From NCBI RefSeq assembly GCF_014692875.1, contig NZ_CP061171.1, positions 5,580,001 to 5,644,000 of the forward strand: 64,000 nucleotides of DNA, written 5' to 3'. The position numbers were made by a program, and so were the translations under genes. Every line of letters begins with the position of its first letter. The first letter of the stretch is position 1. This stretch comes from Pedobacter riviphilus. GTDB lineage: Bacteria; Bacteroidota; Bacteroidia; Sphingobacteriales; Sphingobacteriaceae. This document shows, piece after piece, positions 36,833-45,542 of this stretch. The notes under the pieces are model-generated. The model was given only the letters and a program-made list of their open reading frames with translations. It was not told the origin of the DNA and did not search any database.

Positions 36833-37447
36833 TTAATCAATAAATTGAATCTGTTGTACTAAATAAGCCTTCCCAAACTTCTGCGGATCGTGTACCACAG
36901 TAGCTTTAATGGCCTTCCACTTTGGCCGTTGCCCTTTTTGCCAGTTTGCACGGATTTCCTGTGCATTTAGCCAGATTTCTTCAAGCTCGTTCTGAACGGT
37001 ACTATTTGCATAAGTGAGCTGTAACTTATCTGGAATCATATAATAATCGGCTCCTGTTTTGCTTAACCTAATATTCGGTCCGCCAACAGCGTAATTGGTA
37101 ATGAGCTGCACGGTGAAAGATTCATTTCCTTTATACTGTTCTTTGCTAATTATCTTTTCGAAAATAAAGTAATATTCAGGTCCGTCTTGAAGTGGCTCTT
37201 TATCGCGGTTGAACCTGGCTTTAACTCGGTAAGTATAACCGGGTTCCCTTTGATCAAAACCCCAAAGCGAAGCACCCGCGTCTACATTGCCGGGCAACTT
37301 TAAAAGCACATCATTATCTGCAGCATAACGAGGGCTTACCAGCAATTCAACTTCCTGCCCATTTTTTAAGTTCAGCGGACCATATCTTTCCGATTTTTTA
37401 CAAGAAACAAGTGCAAAGGCTACAAAAAGAAAAAGTATGTTTTTCAT
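36833..37447 (-). CDS. Hypothetical lipoprotein
   Basis: I do not recognise this 204-residue protein with confidence. It has a Met-Lys-Asn start, a hydrophobic stretch and a lipobox ending Leu-Val-Ser-Cys-Lys-Lys (residues 12-17), so it should be an envelope lipoprotein. The segment Leu-Trp-Gly-Phe-Asp-Gln-Arg-Glu-Pro-Gly-Tyr-Thr-Tyr-Arg-Val (about 62-76) faintly recalls DUF4377 proteins. The rest is beta-rich with an amphipathic helix near the C-terminus. It is transcribed alone and converges with the retropepsin-like gene. Confidence 0.7.
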   Translation of the reverse strand: MKNILFLFVAFALVSCKKSERYGPLNLKNGQEVELLVSPRYAADNDVLLKLPGNVDAGASLWGFDQREPGYTYRVKARFNRDKEPLQDGPEYYFIFEKIISKEQYKGNESFTVQLITNYAVGGPNIRLSKTGADYYMIPDKLQLTYANSTVQNELEEIWLNAQEIRANWQKGQRPKWKAIKATVVHDPQKFGKAYLVQQIQFID

Positions 37448-37656
37448 AGGTGAGTGGTTTTTAGATTAATAGTTCTGATATAAAACGTAATAATACCGAT
37501 AAGCGCTACACATATTGATAATCTTTCAGGGTATTGTGGAGCATTAAAACTGATAATTTAGCTAAACCTTAAAATGTGCTAATAGTCCCGTGTTTTGTAT
37601 AAATGGGTCTTAATACTCTACAATACCTTTGTTATCAATATTTAACAAAGAAAAAA

Positions 37657-38475
37657 ATGTCGAAAATAATTTTAATTACCGGTGCTTCACGTGGCTTTGG
37701 TAAAATCTGGGCAAAGGCCCTTTTAGAGCGTGGCGATAAAGTAGCTGCAACCGCAAGAAATATAGCGGATTTAAATGATTTGGTAGAAGCTTATGGCGAT
37801 GCCGTGTTTCCGCTTCAATTGGATGTAAACGATAGGGATGCCTGTTTTGCAGTAGTTGAAAAAGTTAAGGAGCACTTTGGCCGTATAGATGTATTGATCA
37901 ATAATGCGGGATTTGGTTTATTTGGTGCCATAGAAGAAACAACCGAACAACAGGCCCGAGCACAAATGGAAACCAATTTTTTTGGACTGCTGTGGGTAAC
38001 ACAAGCAGTTGTTCCGGTAATGCGCGAACAAAAAGCTGGGCACATTATCCAGGTTTCTAGCTTCCTGGGCTTGGTGAGTTTGCCCATACTAGGTTTGTAT
38101 AATGCCTCTAAATATGCGGTTAACGGCCTAAGTGAAACCTTGGCTACAGAAGTAAAAGGTTTTGGCATTAATGTAAGTTTAATCGAACCAAATGGTTTTT
38201 CTACCGATTGGTCGGGTGCTTCAGCTTTCCAAACAGAGCCGCTAGAGGCATATGCTCCAGTTAAAAAGGCGTTTTTTGATGCTTCAACACCCGATAGCTG
38301 GGGTAAACCAGAAGCAACGGTACCCGCTGTATTGGCATTGATCGACAGTCCTAACCCCCCTTTACACTTCTTGTTGGGTAAAGTGGCTCTCCCAGGTGTT
38401 AAACAGGTTTATGCAGAACGTTTGGCTGAATTTGATGAATGGGCTGAAGTAGCGGCCAATGCACACGGTCATTAA
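37657..38475 (+). CDS. Short-chain dehydrogenase/reductase (classical SDR)
   Basis: A 272-residue classical SDR. It shows the cofactor motif Thr-Gly-Ala-Ser-Arg-Gly-Phe-Gly at residues 8-15, Asn-Asn-Ala-Gly at 82-85, catalytic Ser134/Ser135, and Tyr148-x-x-x-Lys152 in Tyr-Asn-Ala-Ser-Lys. Ala-Arg-Asn after beta-2 suggests NADP(H). I chose ATG 37657 (Met-Ser-Lys-Ile-Ile-Leu-Ile-Thr-Gly); an upstream in-frame ATG at 37603 adds residues with no homology. The substrate is unknown. An AraC-family gene follows 75 bases downstream on the same strand, so they may be co-regulated. Confidence 0.93.
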   Translation: MSKIILITGASRGFGKIWAKALLERGDKVAATARNIADLNDLVEAYGDAVFPLQLDVNDRDACFAVVEKVKEHFGRIDVLINNAGFGLFGAIEETTEQQARAQMETNFFGLLWVTQAVVPVMREQKAGHIIQVSSFLGLVSLPILGLYNASKYAVNGLSETLATEVKGFGINVSLIEPNGFSTDWSGASAFQTEPLEAYAPVKKAFFDASTPDSWGKPEATVPAVLALIDSPNPPLHFLLGKVALPGVKQVYAERLAEFDEWAEVAANAHGH

Positions 38476-38496
38476 TAAATCATTTAAAACCTTTAA

Positions 38497-38531
38497 CTAC
38501 AAGCTGTACAGAGTAATTGTGTAGCTTGTAG
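38497..38531. promoter_or_regulatory. Inverted repeat CTACAAGCT / AGCTTGTAG between SDR and AraC genes
   Basis: Perfect 9-base arms (38497-38505 and 38523-38531) with 17 bases between. No T-run follows, so it may be an operator for the AraC-family gene 20 bases downstream or a weak attenuator. Confidence 0.4.
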
Positions 38532-38550
38532 CTAATTACCATTCAAAGGG

Positions 38551-39441
38551 ATGAAACACTATAAAAATTTGGCCGAATTACATAGAGAAAATGCATTTCC
38601 GCCGCCCGAGAATCCATTGTTTAGCATTTACAAATGCGACCACATGTGTAGCATGGGCGACCGGGAGTTTACAAGCGATTTCTATATGATCGGTTTTAAA
38701 AAGATTATTGCAGGACAAATCCTTTATGGACGTACAAAATATGACCACGAGAGCGGTTCGATGATGTTCTTTAAACCCCATCAGGTAATCGAAATGAAAA
38801 ACCTGGAGATGGATGAAGACGGTTTTTTGATTTTTATTCACGAAGATTTTTTGAATGGACACATGTTGCATGATACCATCAAAAAATACCACTACTTCGA
38901 TTACGAAACCAACGAAGCACTGCATCTCTCGCCTAGTGAAGAAAGCACAGTATGGGAGCTGTATCATAAAATTGAAACCGAATACCACAATAACCAGGAT
39001 GAATATAGCCGCGAATTGATTTTGGCCAATGTAGATACTTTGCTTAAATACAGTCAACGTTTTTACAAAAGGCAATTTCTTAACCGCACAGAAATTTCGG
39101 GCAAAACAGTAACCAGGTTTAATGAAGAAATAAATAAATACGTTGCTAATGGATTATTGGCTACTAAAGGTTTGCCATCAGTGCATGATATGGCAGCGCG
39201 TTTAAACATTTCGGCAGGTTACTTAACAGACGTTTTAAAACAGGAAAGCGGAAAAACGGCTTTAGAACATATCCATATTTACCTGATAAGTGAAGCAAAA
39301 AACCGTTTGATCGGTGAAAATAGGTCGGTTTCGGAGATTGCTTATGCATTGGGGTTTGAGAACCTTTCTTATTTCTCGCGTTTATTTAAAAAAGAGGTTG
39401 GTATTAGCCCAAATACATTTAAAAAGCAGTTGCTGAATTGA
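38551..39441 (+). CDS. AraC-family transcriptional regulator
   Basis: A 296-residue regulator. The N-terminal ~170 residues form an AraC-type sensing domain. The C-terminal ~100 residues hold two helix-turn-helix motifs: Val-His-Asp-Met-Ala-Ala-Arg-Leu-Asn-Ile-Ser with Leu-Thr-Asp-Val-Leu-Lys, then Ile-Ala-Tyr-Ala-Leu-Gly-Phe and Phe-Ser-Arg-Leu-Phe-Lys-Lys. It lies 75 bases after the SDR gene. AraC-SDR pairs of this kind are common in Pedobacter-like genomes, and the SDR is the likely target. Confidence 0.93.
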   Translation: MKHYKNLAELHRENAFPPPENPLFSIYKCDHMCSMGDREFTSDFYMIGFKKIIAGQILYGRTKYDHESGSMMFFKPHQVIEMKNLEMDEDGFLIFIHEDFLNGHMLHDTIKKYHYFDYETNEALHLSPSEESTVWELYHKIETEYHNNQDEYSRELILANVDTLLKYSQRFYKRQFLNRTEISGKTVTRFNEEINKYVANGLLATKGLPSVHDMAARLNISAGYLTDVLKQESGKTALEHIHIYLISEAKNRLIGENRSVSEIAYALGFENLSYFSRLFKKEVGISPNTFKKQLLN

Positions 39442-39480
39442 TGTTTTCGTGCTATTGTTGGTCAGGATTTACACTCGCCT

Positions 39481-39630
39481 TTTTAACTATTTATTTGTCC
39501 CCCAGATATAGAAGATGAGCGCAGATTCCATTATTCATCTCTTACACTCCCCCCTGACCACCAAGCGTACAAAGACATATTTTTTGTACAATAAAGCCCA
39601 ACCCCCAGACTTCCGGCTGCTGATTAAAAC
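39481..39630. repeat. Dispersed non-coding repeat, copy A
   Basis: The stretch with CCCAGATATAGAAGATGAG, then AAGCGTACAAAGACATATTT, and a CAGACTTCCGG tail recurs in diverged form at 43300-43445. Similarity is about two thirds, with small gaps. The two copies bracket the kinase / regulator / peptidase module. Confidence 0.6.
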
Positions 39631-39692
39631 ACACTCATCCCCCAAAAACCTACGTTCCTGTACTTTATCTTTTTTCTTAAAATTAGTTTTCG

Positions 39693-40778
39693 TTGCTTTG
39701 TTTAGCGCAGAAAATTTTGGAAAAGAAATCCTATATATCGCTTTATTGGAAATGCCAGCTAATCGGTTGGTCGGTAGCTGCTTTGTACTGGACATTTCAA
39801 GGTTGGACCGCTGCTGGTCATTTTAGATTCGATCTGGCTGTTGTTCAGTTTGTTTCGGATGTGGCGATGTATATTCTGATTACACATTTGTACCGTAATT
39901 TTGCAAATAAAAACAATTGGCAAGATCTGGCGCTTGAGAAGCTGATCTGGCGAATGTTGATTGTTATTCCGGTGATGGGTATTTTTTATACCTTGGTTAC
40001 CATTAGTAAGTTGTATCTGGTGAGGCAGCTGTTTCTAAGCCATCCATCACAGTCATATACCAGTTTTTTTACTGTAAATACGGCGGGTATTTTTATTGCC
40101 GGTATCCGTTTAATGGCCATATGGCTTTTAGCCTATCATCTTTATCACTACGCGAAAAGAGAAGTCAGGTTATCGGTAGAAAATGCCAGGTTGGAGCTTA
40201 GTTTTAAACAATCGCAACTAGACAACCTTTCCGCTCAGTTAAACCCTCATTTTTTATTCAATGCGCTCAATAATATAAAGTCCTTAGTGTATACCCGCCC
40301 CGATGCTGCAGCTAGGGCGATCGACCTGCTAAGTGAACTGTTGCGTAGTGGGCTATATAAAGGTAGTACCATGCTCATTAGGTTAAATGAAGAAGTAGAC
40401 CTGGCGAGAGATTACCTGGAGCTGGAAGGTTTGAGAATGGAAGAAAGATTACAGTATGAGTTAGACATCGATATTTCGCTCTCTGGAGTGATGGTGCCAC
40501 GTCTGTGCATTCAAACATTGGTAGAAAATGCGGTAAAACATGGCGTTGCATTAGAGAAACAAGGTGGAAAGATTAATGTAATCATTAACGAGCAGGATGG
40601 ATTGGTTAGTATCCGTGTTTTAAACCCTGGTAAATTGGAGCAGGATAAAAGGGCTGCAGGAATTGGGCTTAAAAACCTAAAAGAACGACTCGATCTCAGT
40701 TACCAGCACCGTGCATCTTTCAGCCTTTATCAAATGGATCAGCAGGTTTGTGCTGAAATTAAAATCCCGATCAGATGA
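39693..40778 (+). CDS. LytS-type sensor histidine kinase
   Basis: A kinase of about 355 residues with four membrane segments (about 20-160), a short coiled coil, and a His_kinase domain. The phospho-acceptor box is Leu-Asn-Pro-His-Phe-Leu-Phe-Asn-Ala-Leu at about residue 185. The ATPase domain has Leu-Val-Glu-Asn-Ala-Val-Lys-His-Gly and Gly-Ile-Gly-Leu-Lys-Asn-Leu. No ATG precedes the conserved part. The frame opens at 39687 and offers TTG at 39693 or TTG at 39717; the second leaves Met-Glu-Lys-Lys-Ser-Tyr and is the more natural start. The stop overlaps the response-regulator ATG by 4 bases. Confidence 0.88.
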   Translation: MLCLAQKILEKKSYISLYWKCQLIGWSVAALYWTFQGWTAAGHFRFDLAVVQFVSDVAMYILITHLYRNFANKNNWQDLALEKLIWRMLIVIPVMGIFYTLVTISKLYLVRQLFLSHPSQSYTSFFTVNTAGIFIAGIRLMAIWLLAYHLYHYAKREVRLSVENARLELSFKQSQLDNLSAQLNPHFLFNALNNIKSLVYTRPDAAARAIDLLSELLRSGLYKGSTMLIRLNEEVDLARDYLELEGLRMEERLQYELDIDISLSGVMVPRLCIQTLVENAVKHGVALEKQGGKINVIINEQDGLVSIRVLNPGKLEQDKRAAGIGLKNLKERLDLSYQHRASFSLYQMDQQVCAEIKIPIR

Positions 40779-41467
40779 ATAATGTTAGGACACTAATCAT
40801 CGACGATGAACGAGGAGCAAGGCAGGAACTGATCAGAATGCTAAAAAGCTATCCTCAGGTTACGGTATTAGGTGAGGCTGCCAATGCGGATGAAGCCGAG
40901 AAGCTAATCGGACTTTTAAAGCCCGACCTGATTTTTTTGGATATACAGATGCCTGGCCGTTCGGGTTTCGATCTGCTGGAAAATTTGATACACGTACCAG
41001 AGGTGATTTTTGTAACTGCTTTCGACAGTTATGCAGTACAGGCTTTTGAAGTAAGCGCCATGGATTACCTGATGAAACCTGTACGGGAAGAACGCTTTAA
41101 AAGTGCAATTGATAAAGCTATAGAAAAGATTGGCACGAATGATTGCGCAGCTATTTTTGTAAAGGACAGGGGCAAACATCACCTCATAAAATGGAAAGAT
41201 GTGCATTTGATCGAGTCGGTAGAGAATTACGCGCGACTCTTTTTTGGCGGTGAACAGGTATTGCTTAAAACTTCGTTAAATAGACTGGAAGAAAACCCCA
41301 ATTGCCAAAGGTTTTTTAGGGCTAGCAGAAGTATATTATTTAATATCGATTATATCAATTTGGTGAAAAAAGATGATAATGGCACTTTCGTAGAACTTAA
41401 AACAGGAGAATCGATCAGGATCTCAGAACGCCAGGCTATTAAATTCCGGAGCCTGATTAAGCTATAA
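40775..41467 (+). CDS. LytTR-family response regulator
   Basis: A 230-residue response regulator. The receiver domain has Asp10-Asp11, acceptor Asp56 in Phe-Leu-Asp-Ile-Gln-Met-Pro, and Lys-Pro near 103. The LytTR domain spans about 130-228 (His-Leu-Ile-Glu-Ser-Val-Glu-Asn-Tyr, Phe-Phe-Arg-Ala-Ser-Arg-Ser-Ile-Leu-Phe-Asn). It overlaps the kinase gene by 4 bases, and the peptidase gene follows 18 bases later. This arrangement suggests the system regulates its own operon including the peptidase. Confidence 0.93.
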   Translation: MNNVRTLIIDDERGARQELIRMLKSYPQVTVLGEAANADEAEKLIGLLKPDLIFLDIQMPGRSGFDLLENLIHVPEVIFVTAFDSYAVQAFEVSAMDYLMKPVREERFKSAIDKAIEKIGTNDCAAIFVKDRGKHHLIKWKDVHLIESVENYARLFFGGEQVLLKTSLNRLEENPNCQRFFRASRSILFNIDYINLVKKDDNGTFVELKTGESIRISERQAIKFRSLIKL

Positions 41468-41485
41468 ACATTAAATTTTTTAATT

Positions 41486-43240
41486 ATGAAAATGAACTTG
41501 GTAAAACTGGGTGTGGCTGCGCTATGCCTTGTAATGGGACTGGAAACTTTTGCACAGCAAAAACTAACCTTGCCCGATAACAGTAATTATATCATCAACG
41601 ATAGTGTGATGATTAAAACAAAATACGGCATTACTTTATCTGCAGTAGTGGTAAGGAAAAAAGGTATGCCGCAGAAATTGCCTGCCGCACTCTTTTATTT
41701 TATCTACTCCAACACCAATAGAAGTTTGATGGAAGCCAAATATGCCGCCGATCATGGTTATGTTGGCATTGTTGCCGATGCAAGGGGAAAACGGCTTAGT
41801 CCTGATGCGCCAGGGCCTTACGAACATGAAACCAAAGATGTAAATGCAGTTATCGATTGGATTATCGAACAATCATGGAGCGATGGCAGGGTAGGGATGT
41901 ATGGTGGAAGTTATTCGGGTTTTGCACAATGGGCAGCGGCTAAATACCTGCATCCAGCGCTAAAAACCATTGTGCCCTATGTTGCAGCTATTCCGGGACT
42001 TGGTTTGCCCATGGAAAATAATGTTTTTTTAACCGCCAATTACCAATGGGCCTTTTATATTACCAATAATAAATATACTGATGATGCCATAAATAACGAC
42101 AATGCGCGCTGGCGTAACATGAGGTTTAATTGGTGGAAAAGTGGGGCTGCTTATAACAAGATCGATAGCATTGATGGCACACCAAACCCATGGCTACAGA
42201 AATGGCTTAGCCACCCCGATTACGATGCCTATTGGCAGTCGATGGTGCCTTACGGTAGCGATTTTAAACACATCAATATTCCAGTGCTCAGTATCACCGG
42301 CTATTACGACGATGGGCAGGTTTCGGCATTAGAATACCTGCGCGAACATTATAAGTATAATCCATCAGCCGAACATTATTTAATTATAGGCCCCTATGAT
42401 CATTTTGGGTCGCAGATAGGTGGAGTAGCCAAGCTGAGGAGTTATGAGGTAGATTCAATAGCACTGATCAATACCCGCGAAATCACTTTCGAATGGTTCG
42501 ATTATATTTTTAAAGGCGGAAAGAAACCTGGACTGTTAAAAGATAGAATCAATTTTGAGGTAATGGGCGCAAATAATTGGAAACATGCTCCTTCACTGGC
42601 AAAGATGGAGGACTATCGTATCCGGTTTTATCTGGATAGTACAGCGAACGGAACGATGCTGTCGGAGCAAAAGCCAGCTAAAGAGGTTTTTATGAATCAA
42701 CAAGTTGATCTGGCAGATAGAATTAAGTTCTACAATGATTATTATCCCGATCCCATTATAAAAAAAGAAATCGAAAGATCCAACGGACTGTTTTTTATCA
42801 CGAAGCCATTTGATAAAGCTGTTTCGGTGTCAGGAGCCCTAGAAGGACAGCTTAAGGCCATCATCAACAAAAAGGACATGGATATAGGCCTGGTGTTGTA
42901 CGAAGTTACACCCTCAGGCGAATATTTTCAGCTCTCTTATTATTTAGGAAGAGCCAGTTATGCATACGATATGAGCAGAAGGAGCTTGCTTAAACCTGGG
43001 AAATTAGAAACGATACCTTTTTATAGATCGAGAGTATTCAGCAAGCAGTTGCAAAAAGGGAGCAGATTACTTTTAGTACTCAATATTGATAAAAATCCTT
43101 TTGCACAGATTAATTATGGAACTGGTAAGGATGTAAGTAAAGAAACCATAAAAGATGCAGGCGTTCCGCTCAAAATTAAATGGTCTACACAGAGTTTTAT
43201 AGAACTTGGTTTTTCGGTAGATGTTAAAGATTTGTTTTAA
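41486..43240 (+). CDS. Secreted CocE/NonD-family (S15-like) hydrolase
   Basis: A 584-residue secreted hydrolase with a signal peptide ending Thr-Phe-Ala-Gln. The alpha/beta-hydrolase core has the Gly-x-Ser-Tyr-x-Gly nucleophile motif (Gly-Gly-Ser-Tyr-Ser-Gly, Ser142), the acid near Gly-Tyr-Tyr-Asp-Asp-Gly (Asp275/Asp276), and His306 in Gly-Pro-Tyr-Asp-His. A jelly-roll C-terminal domain follows (about 370-580). Family members are X-Pro dipeptidyl peptidases, cocaine esterase or glutaryl-acylases, so acyl or prolyl-peptide hydrolysis is expected. It is co-directional with a kinase and response regulator immediately upstream. Confidence 0.9.
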   Translation: MKMNLVKLGVAALCLVMGLETFAQQKLTLPDNSNYIINDSVMIKTKYGITLSAVVVRKKGMPQKLPAALFYFIYSNTNRSLMEAKYAADHGYVGIVADARGKRLSPDAPGPYEHETKDVNAVIDWIIEQSWSDGRVGMYGGSYSGFAQWAAAKYLHPALKTIVPYVAAIPGLGLPMENNVFLTANYQWAFYITNNKYTDDAINNDNARWRNMRFNWWKSGAAYNKIDSIDGTPNPWLQKWLSHPDYDAYWQSMVPYGSDFKHINIPVLSITGYYDDGQVSALEYLREHYKYNPSAEHYLIIGPYDHFGSQIGGVAKLRSYEVDSIALINTREITFEWFDYIFKGGKKPGLLKDRINFEVMGANNWKHAPSLAKMEDYRIRFYLDSTANGTMLSEQKPAKEVFMNQQVDLADRIKFYNDYYPDPIIKKEIERSNGLFFITKPFDKAVSVSGALEGQLKAIINKKDMDIGLVLYEVTPSGEYFQLSYYLGRASYAYDMSRRSLLKPGKLETIPFYRSRVFSKQLQKGSRLLLVLNIDKNPFAQINYGTGKDVSKETIKDAGVPLKIKWSTQSFIELGFSVDVKDLF

Positions 43241-43251
43241 ATAATGCGACG

Positions 43252-43304
43252 GGTCTGGATTTGCAGTCCAGACCTAAACGCTAAGGATTTGCAATCCGTT
43301 TTTA
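43252..43304 (+). terminator. Probable terminator region after the S15-like gene
   Basis: GGTCTGGA (43252-43259) pairs with TCCAGACC (43267-43274), and a second hairpin GGATT (43285-43289) / AATCC (43293-43297) is followed by GTTTTT. The first hairpin starts 12 bases after the stop. Both have the flavour of dispersed repeats, so the terminator role is likely but not certain. Confidence 0.6.
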
Positions 43305-43445
43305 ATTATTTATCACCCAGATCTAGAAGATGAATGCAGAATCAATTCCATCATCGAACATTATTAAATCACTAATGCTCGAAGCGAACAAAGGCATGTT
43401 TTCTTTTACAGCACATACTTCGGACTTCTGACTTGCGACTTCGCA
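43300..43445. repeat. Dispersed non-coding repeat, copy B
   Basis: Same-orientation relative of 39481-39630: CACCCAGATCTAGAAGATGA, then GAAGCGAACAAAGGCATG, then a CGGACTTCTGAC tail. It overlaps the end of the terminator region behind the peptidase gene. The pair flanks 3.7 kb containing three genes. Confidence 0.6.
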
Positions 43446-43465
43446 CTACTCCATCTTACATCACT

Positions 43466-44254
43466 TCAGACTATTCGCATCAGTTTACTCACATGGCTTT
43501 CGTCAACCAGGCCAAATTCTGCAGCAATTTGTTTCAATCCAAATCTTCTGCTATCTATTCGCTGTTGAATTAAATTTTTACGGTAATCATGGATGTATTG
43601 GCGTAAGGTTATACCTGTATTTCTTTTAAAGTAAGGGCCTATATAATCTTCTGAAAGATTAAAATGTGCTGCCATTACATTCGCTTTTAAATTTTTAGGC
43701 TGGTAAATATATTTGTGCAGGTAACAGAAGATGGCTTGAATGTCTTTTGAGCGCTGTGCATTACTTTTTATTTCGGGCATATTGCGCTGCATGATAGCAG
43801 CAAGCACTAAGACCTGTGTCCAGATTAAAGCTTCATTTTGCATCATGTTTATATTAAGTGATAGGATGAGCGCAATGATGTTTTCTACAATCAACAGGTC
43901 GTCGGCAGTAAAATTAAAACTTAGAAAATGTGTTTCACGGCTTTTGATCAGGTATTCCAGGCATTGTAAGTTTGCGGGGTTAATCCCCTTTTGATGGATG
44001 TATATATCGGTAAACTTGATGTAAATGAAATGTGTTTTTTCATCAATTTCGAAATGGTGCTCATCTTCCGGGCCAATTAAGAATAGATTTCCTTTTTCGT
44101 AAACAACTGGGATTTCGTTAATGATATGCTGGCCAGATCCATTTTTAATGTAAATCAGTTCGTAATGATTGTGCCGATGCACAGGATGCTGCCATTTGCT
44201 TACTTCAAATTCTGAAATAACAATAGGCTGAAATTGGACATATCGCTTCATCAT
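43466..44254 (-). CDS. AraC-family transcriptional regulator with cupin sensor
   Basis: A regulator of about 262 residues. The N-terminus is a cupin (Val-His-Arg-His-Asn-His-Tyr-Glu, Glu-Lys-Gly-Asn-Leu-Phe-Leu-Ile, Glu-Asp-Glu-His-His-Phe). The C-terminal AraC domain has Met-Ala-Ala-His-Phe-Asn-Leu-Ser-Glu-Asp-Tyr-Ile and Ile-Ala-Ala-Glu-Phe-Gly-Leu-Val-Asp-Glu-Ser-His. The protein stops soon after the second helix-turn-helix (Lys-Leu-Met-Arg-Ile-Val), a little shorter than typical. I chose ATG 44254; 44251 and 44275 are alternatives. It is divergent from the SDR pseudogene 93 bases away, its likely former target. Confidence 0.88.
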   Translation of the reverse strand: MMKRYVQFQPIVISEFEVSKWQHPVHRHNHYELIYIKNGSGQHIINEIPVVYEKGNLFLIGPEDEHHFEIDEKTHFIYIKFTDIYIHQKGINPANLQCLEYLIKSRETHFLSFNFTADDLLIVENIIALILSLNINMMQNEALIWTQVLVLAAIMQRNMPEIKSNAQRSKDIQAIFCYLHKYIYQPKNLKANVMAAHFNLSEDYIGPYFKRNTGITLRQYIHDYRKNLIQQRIDSRRFGLKQIAAEFGLVDESHVSKLMRIV

Positions 44255-44347
44255 AGATTTATACAAATCTATCATACTATTTTACAAAAACATATCTCTG
44301 GTTTGTCAAGATCTTTACTGCACATAAATCAATTTAAATTAAAAGAC

Positions 44348-45405
44348 ATGAATAAAAATAAAACAGCATTGGTTGTGGGGGCAAATGGTGTAATTGGCGG
44401 TAATTTAATCAGCCATTTAGAAAGCCTTGGCGATTGGGATATTATCGGTTTATCGCGTCGGGGTGGGACAGATACAGATAAAACCAGGTACATTTCTGTA
44501 GATCTGCTCGATTTACAGGACAGTAAGAAACAATTGAGCTCCTTAACCAGCATAACACATATTTTTTATGCCGCGTATCAAGATAAATCTACATGGGCAG
44601 AGCTGGTAGCACCTAACCTGGCGATGCTTGTAAATGTGGTTAATACTATTGAAAGTATTGCGAAAGACTTACAGCACATCAGTTTAATGCAAGGCTATAA
44701 AGTATACGGGGCGCATTACGGTCCTTTTAAAACACCCGCAAAAGAAACCGATGGCGGACATATGCCTCCGGAGTTTAATATAGACCAGCAACAGTTTCTT
44801 GAGGCACAACAAAAGGGTAAAAAATGGAATTGGTCTGCGCTCCGTCCATCAGTAGTTGCAGGTACCGCATTGGGCAATCCAATGAATTTGCTTTCCGTAA
44901 TCGCGGTTTATGCATCTATATCCAAAGAATTGGGTTTACCTTTACGCTTTCCAGGTAAATTAGGTGCTTACGATAAACTTTTAGATATTACAGACGCCAG
45001 ATTATTGGCTAAGGCAACGGTATGGGCGGCTACAAACCCTGCATGTGCCAATCAGGCTTTTAATATTACCAATGGTGATCTGATTCGCTGGAACGACCTT
45101 TGGCCTAAAATTGCAGCTTATTTTAAGATGGATACTGCCCTCCGCTTCAAATGCCTTTGCAAACCATTATGGCTGATAAATCGGCTTTGTGGACACAGCT
45201 GCAAGAAAAACATAACCTGGTTAAACACAGTTATGAAGAAGTGTCAGCATGGGCATTTGGTGACTTTGTTTTTTCATGAGACTACGATTTCTTCTCAGAT
45301 GGTACCAAAGCCAGGCGGTTGGGTTTTCACGAATATATCGATACCGAAAAAATGTTTTTCGATCTGTTTGACGAACTTAAACGCAAAAAAGTTATCCCGA
45401 ACTAG
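44348..45405 (+). pseudogene. PRISE-like SDR family oxidoreductase, frameshift plus nonsense codon
   Basis: The N-terminal 260 codons encode an extended SDR: Gly-Ala-Asn-Gly-Val-Ile-Gly-Gly at residues 11-18 and Gln-Gly-Tyr-Lys-Val-Tyr-Gly around 118-124, like progesterone-5-beta-reductase/iridoid-synthase-like enzymes. At the C run 45138-45140 one base is missing and the frame is lost. The expected C-terminus continues one frame over (Tyr-Glu-Glu-Val-Ser-Ala-Trp-Ala-Phe-Gly-Asp-Phe). It then meets a TGA at 45277-45279, where relatives have Trp, before Asp-Tyr-Asp and the usual end at 45405. Two independent lesions make this the best true pseudogene here. The old frame otherwise runs to 45505. 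Confidence 0.78.
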
Positions 45406-45488
45406 TTTTCTGGCCTTACAGATTTGTTATCTGTTGATAGAAATTATTAGTCAGCTGATGCTGACCTTATTCAGCGCTATTTTTATTA

Positions 45489-45504
45489 TAGAACTAATGT
45501 TCTA
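45489..45504. promoter_or_regulatory. Palindrome TAGAAC-TAAT-GTTCTA upstream of the SulP gene
   Basis: Perfect 6-base arms around TAAT, ending 38 bases before the SulP ATG. The position fits an operator; no T-run follows, and the binding protein is unknown. Confidence 0.4.
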
Positions 45505-45542
45505 ATAAAGTTGGATATTTGCAGCTACAAATAATTTAACTG

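Noticed and set aside
38578..39075. 165-codon minus-strand frame opposite the AraC gene
   Set aside because: Shadow of the AraC-family gene; no signal, domain or separate promoter.
39515..39826. 103-codon plus-strand frame before the sensor kinase
   Set aside because: Lies over the dispersed repeat and the kinase start; no recognisable product.
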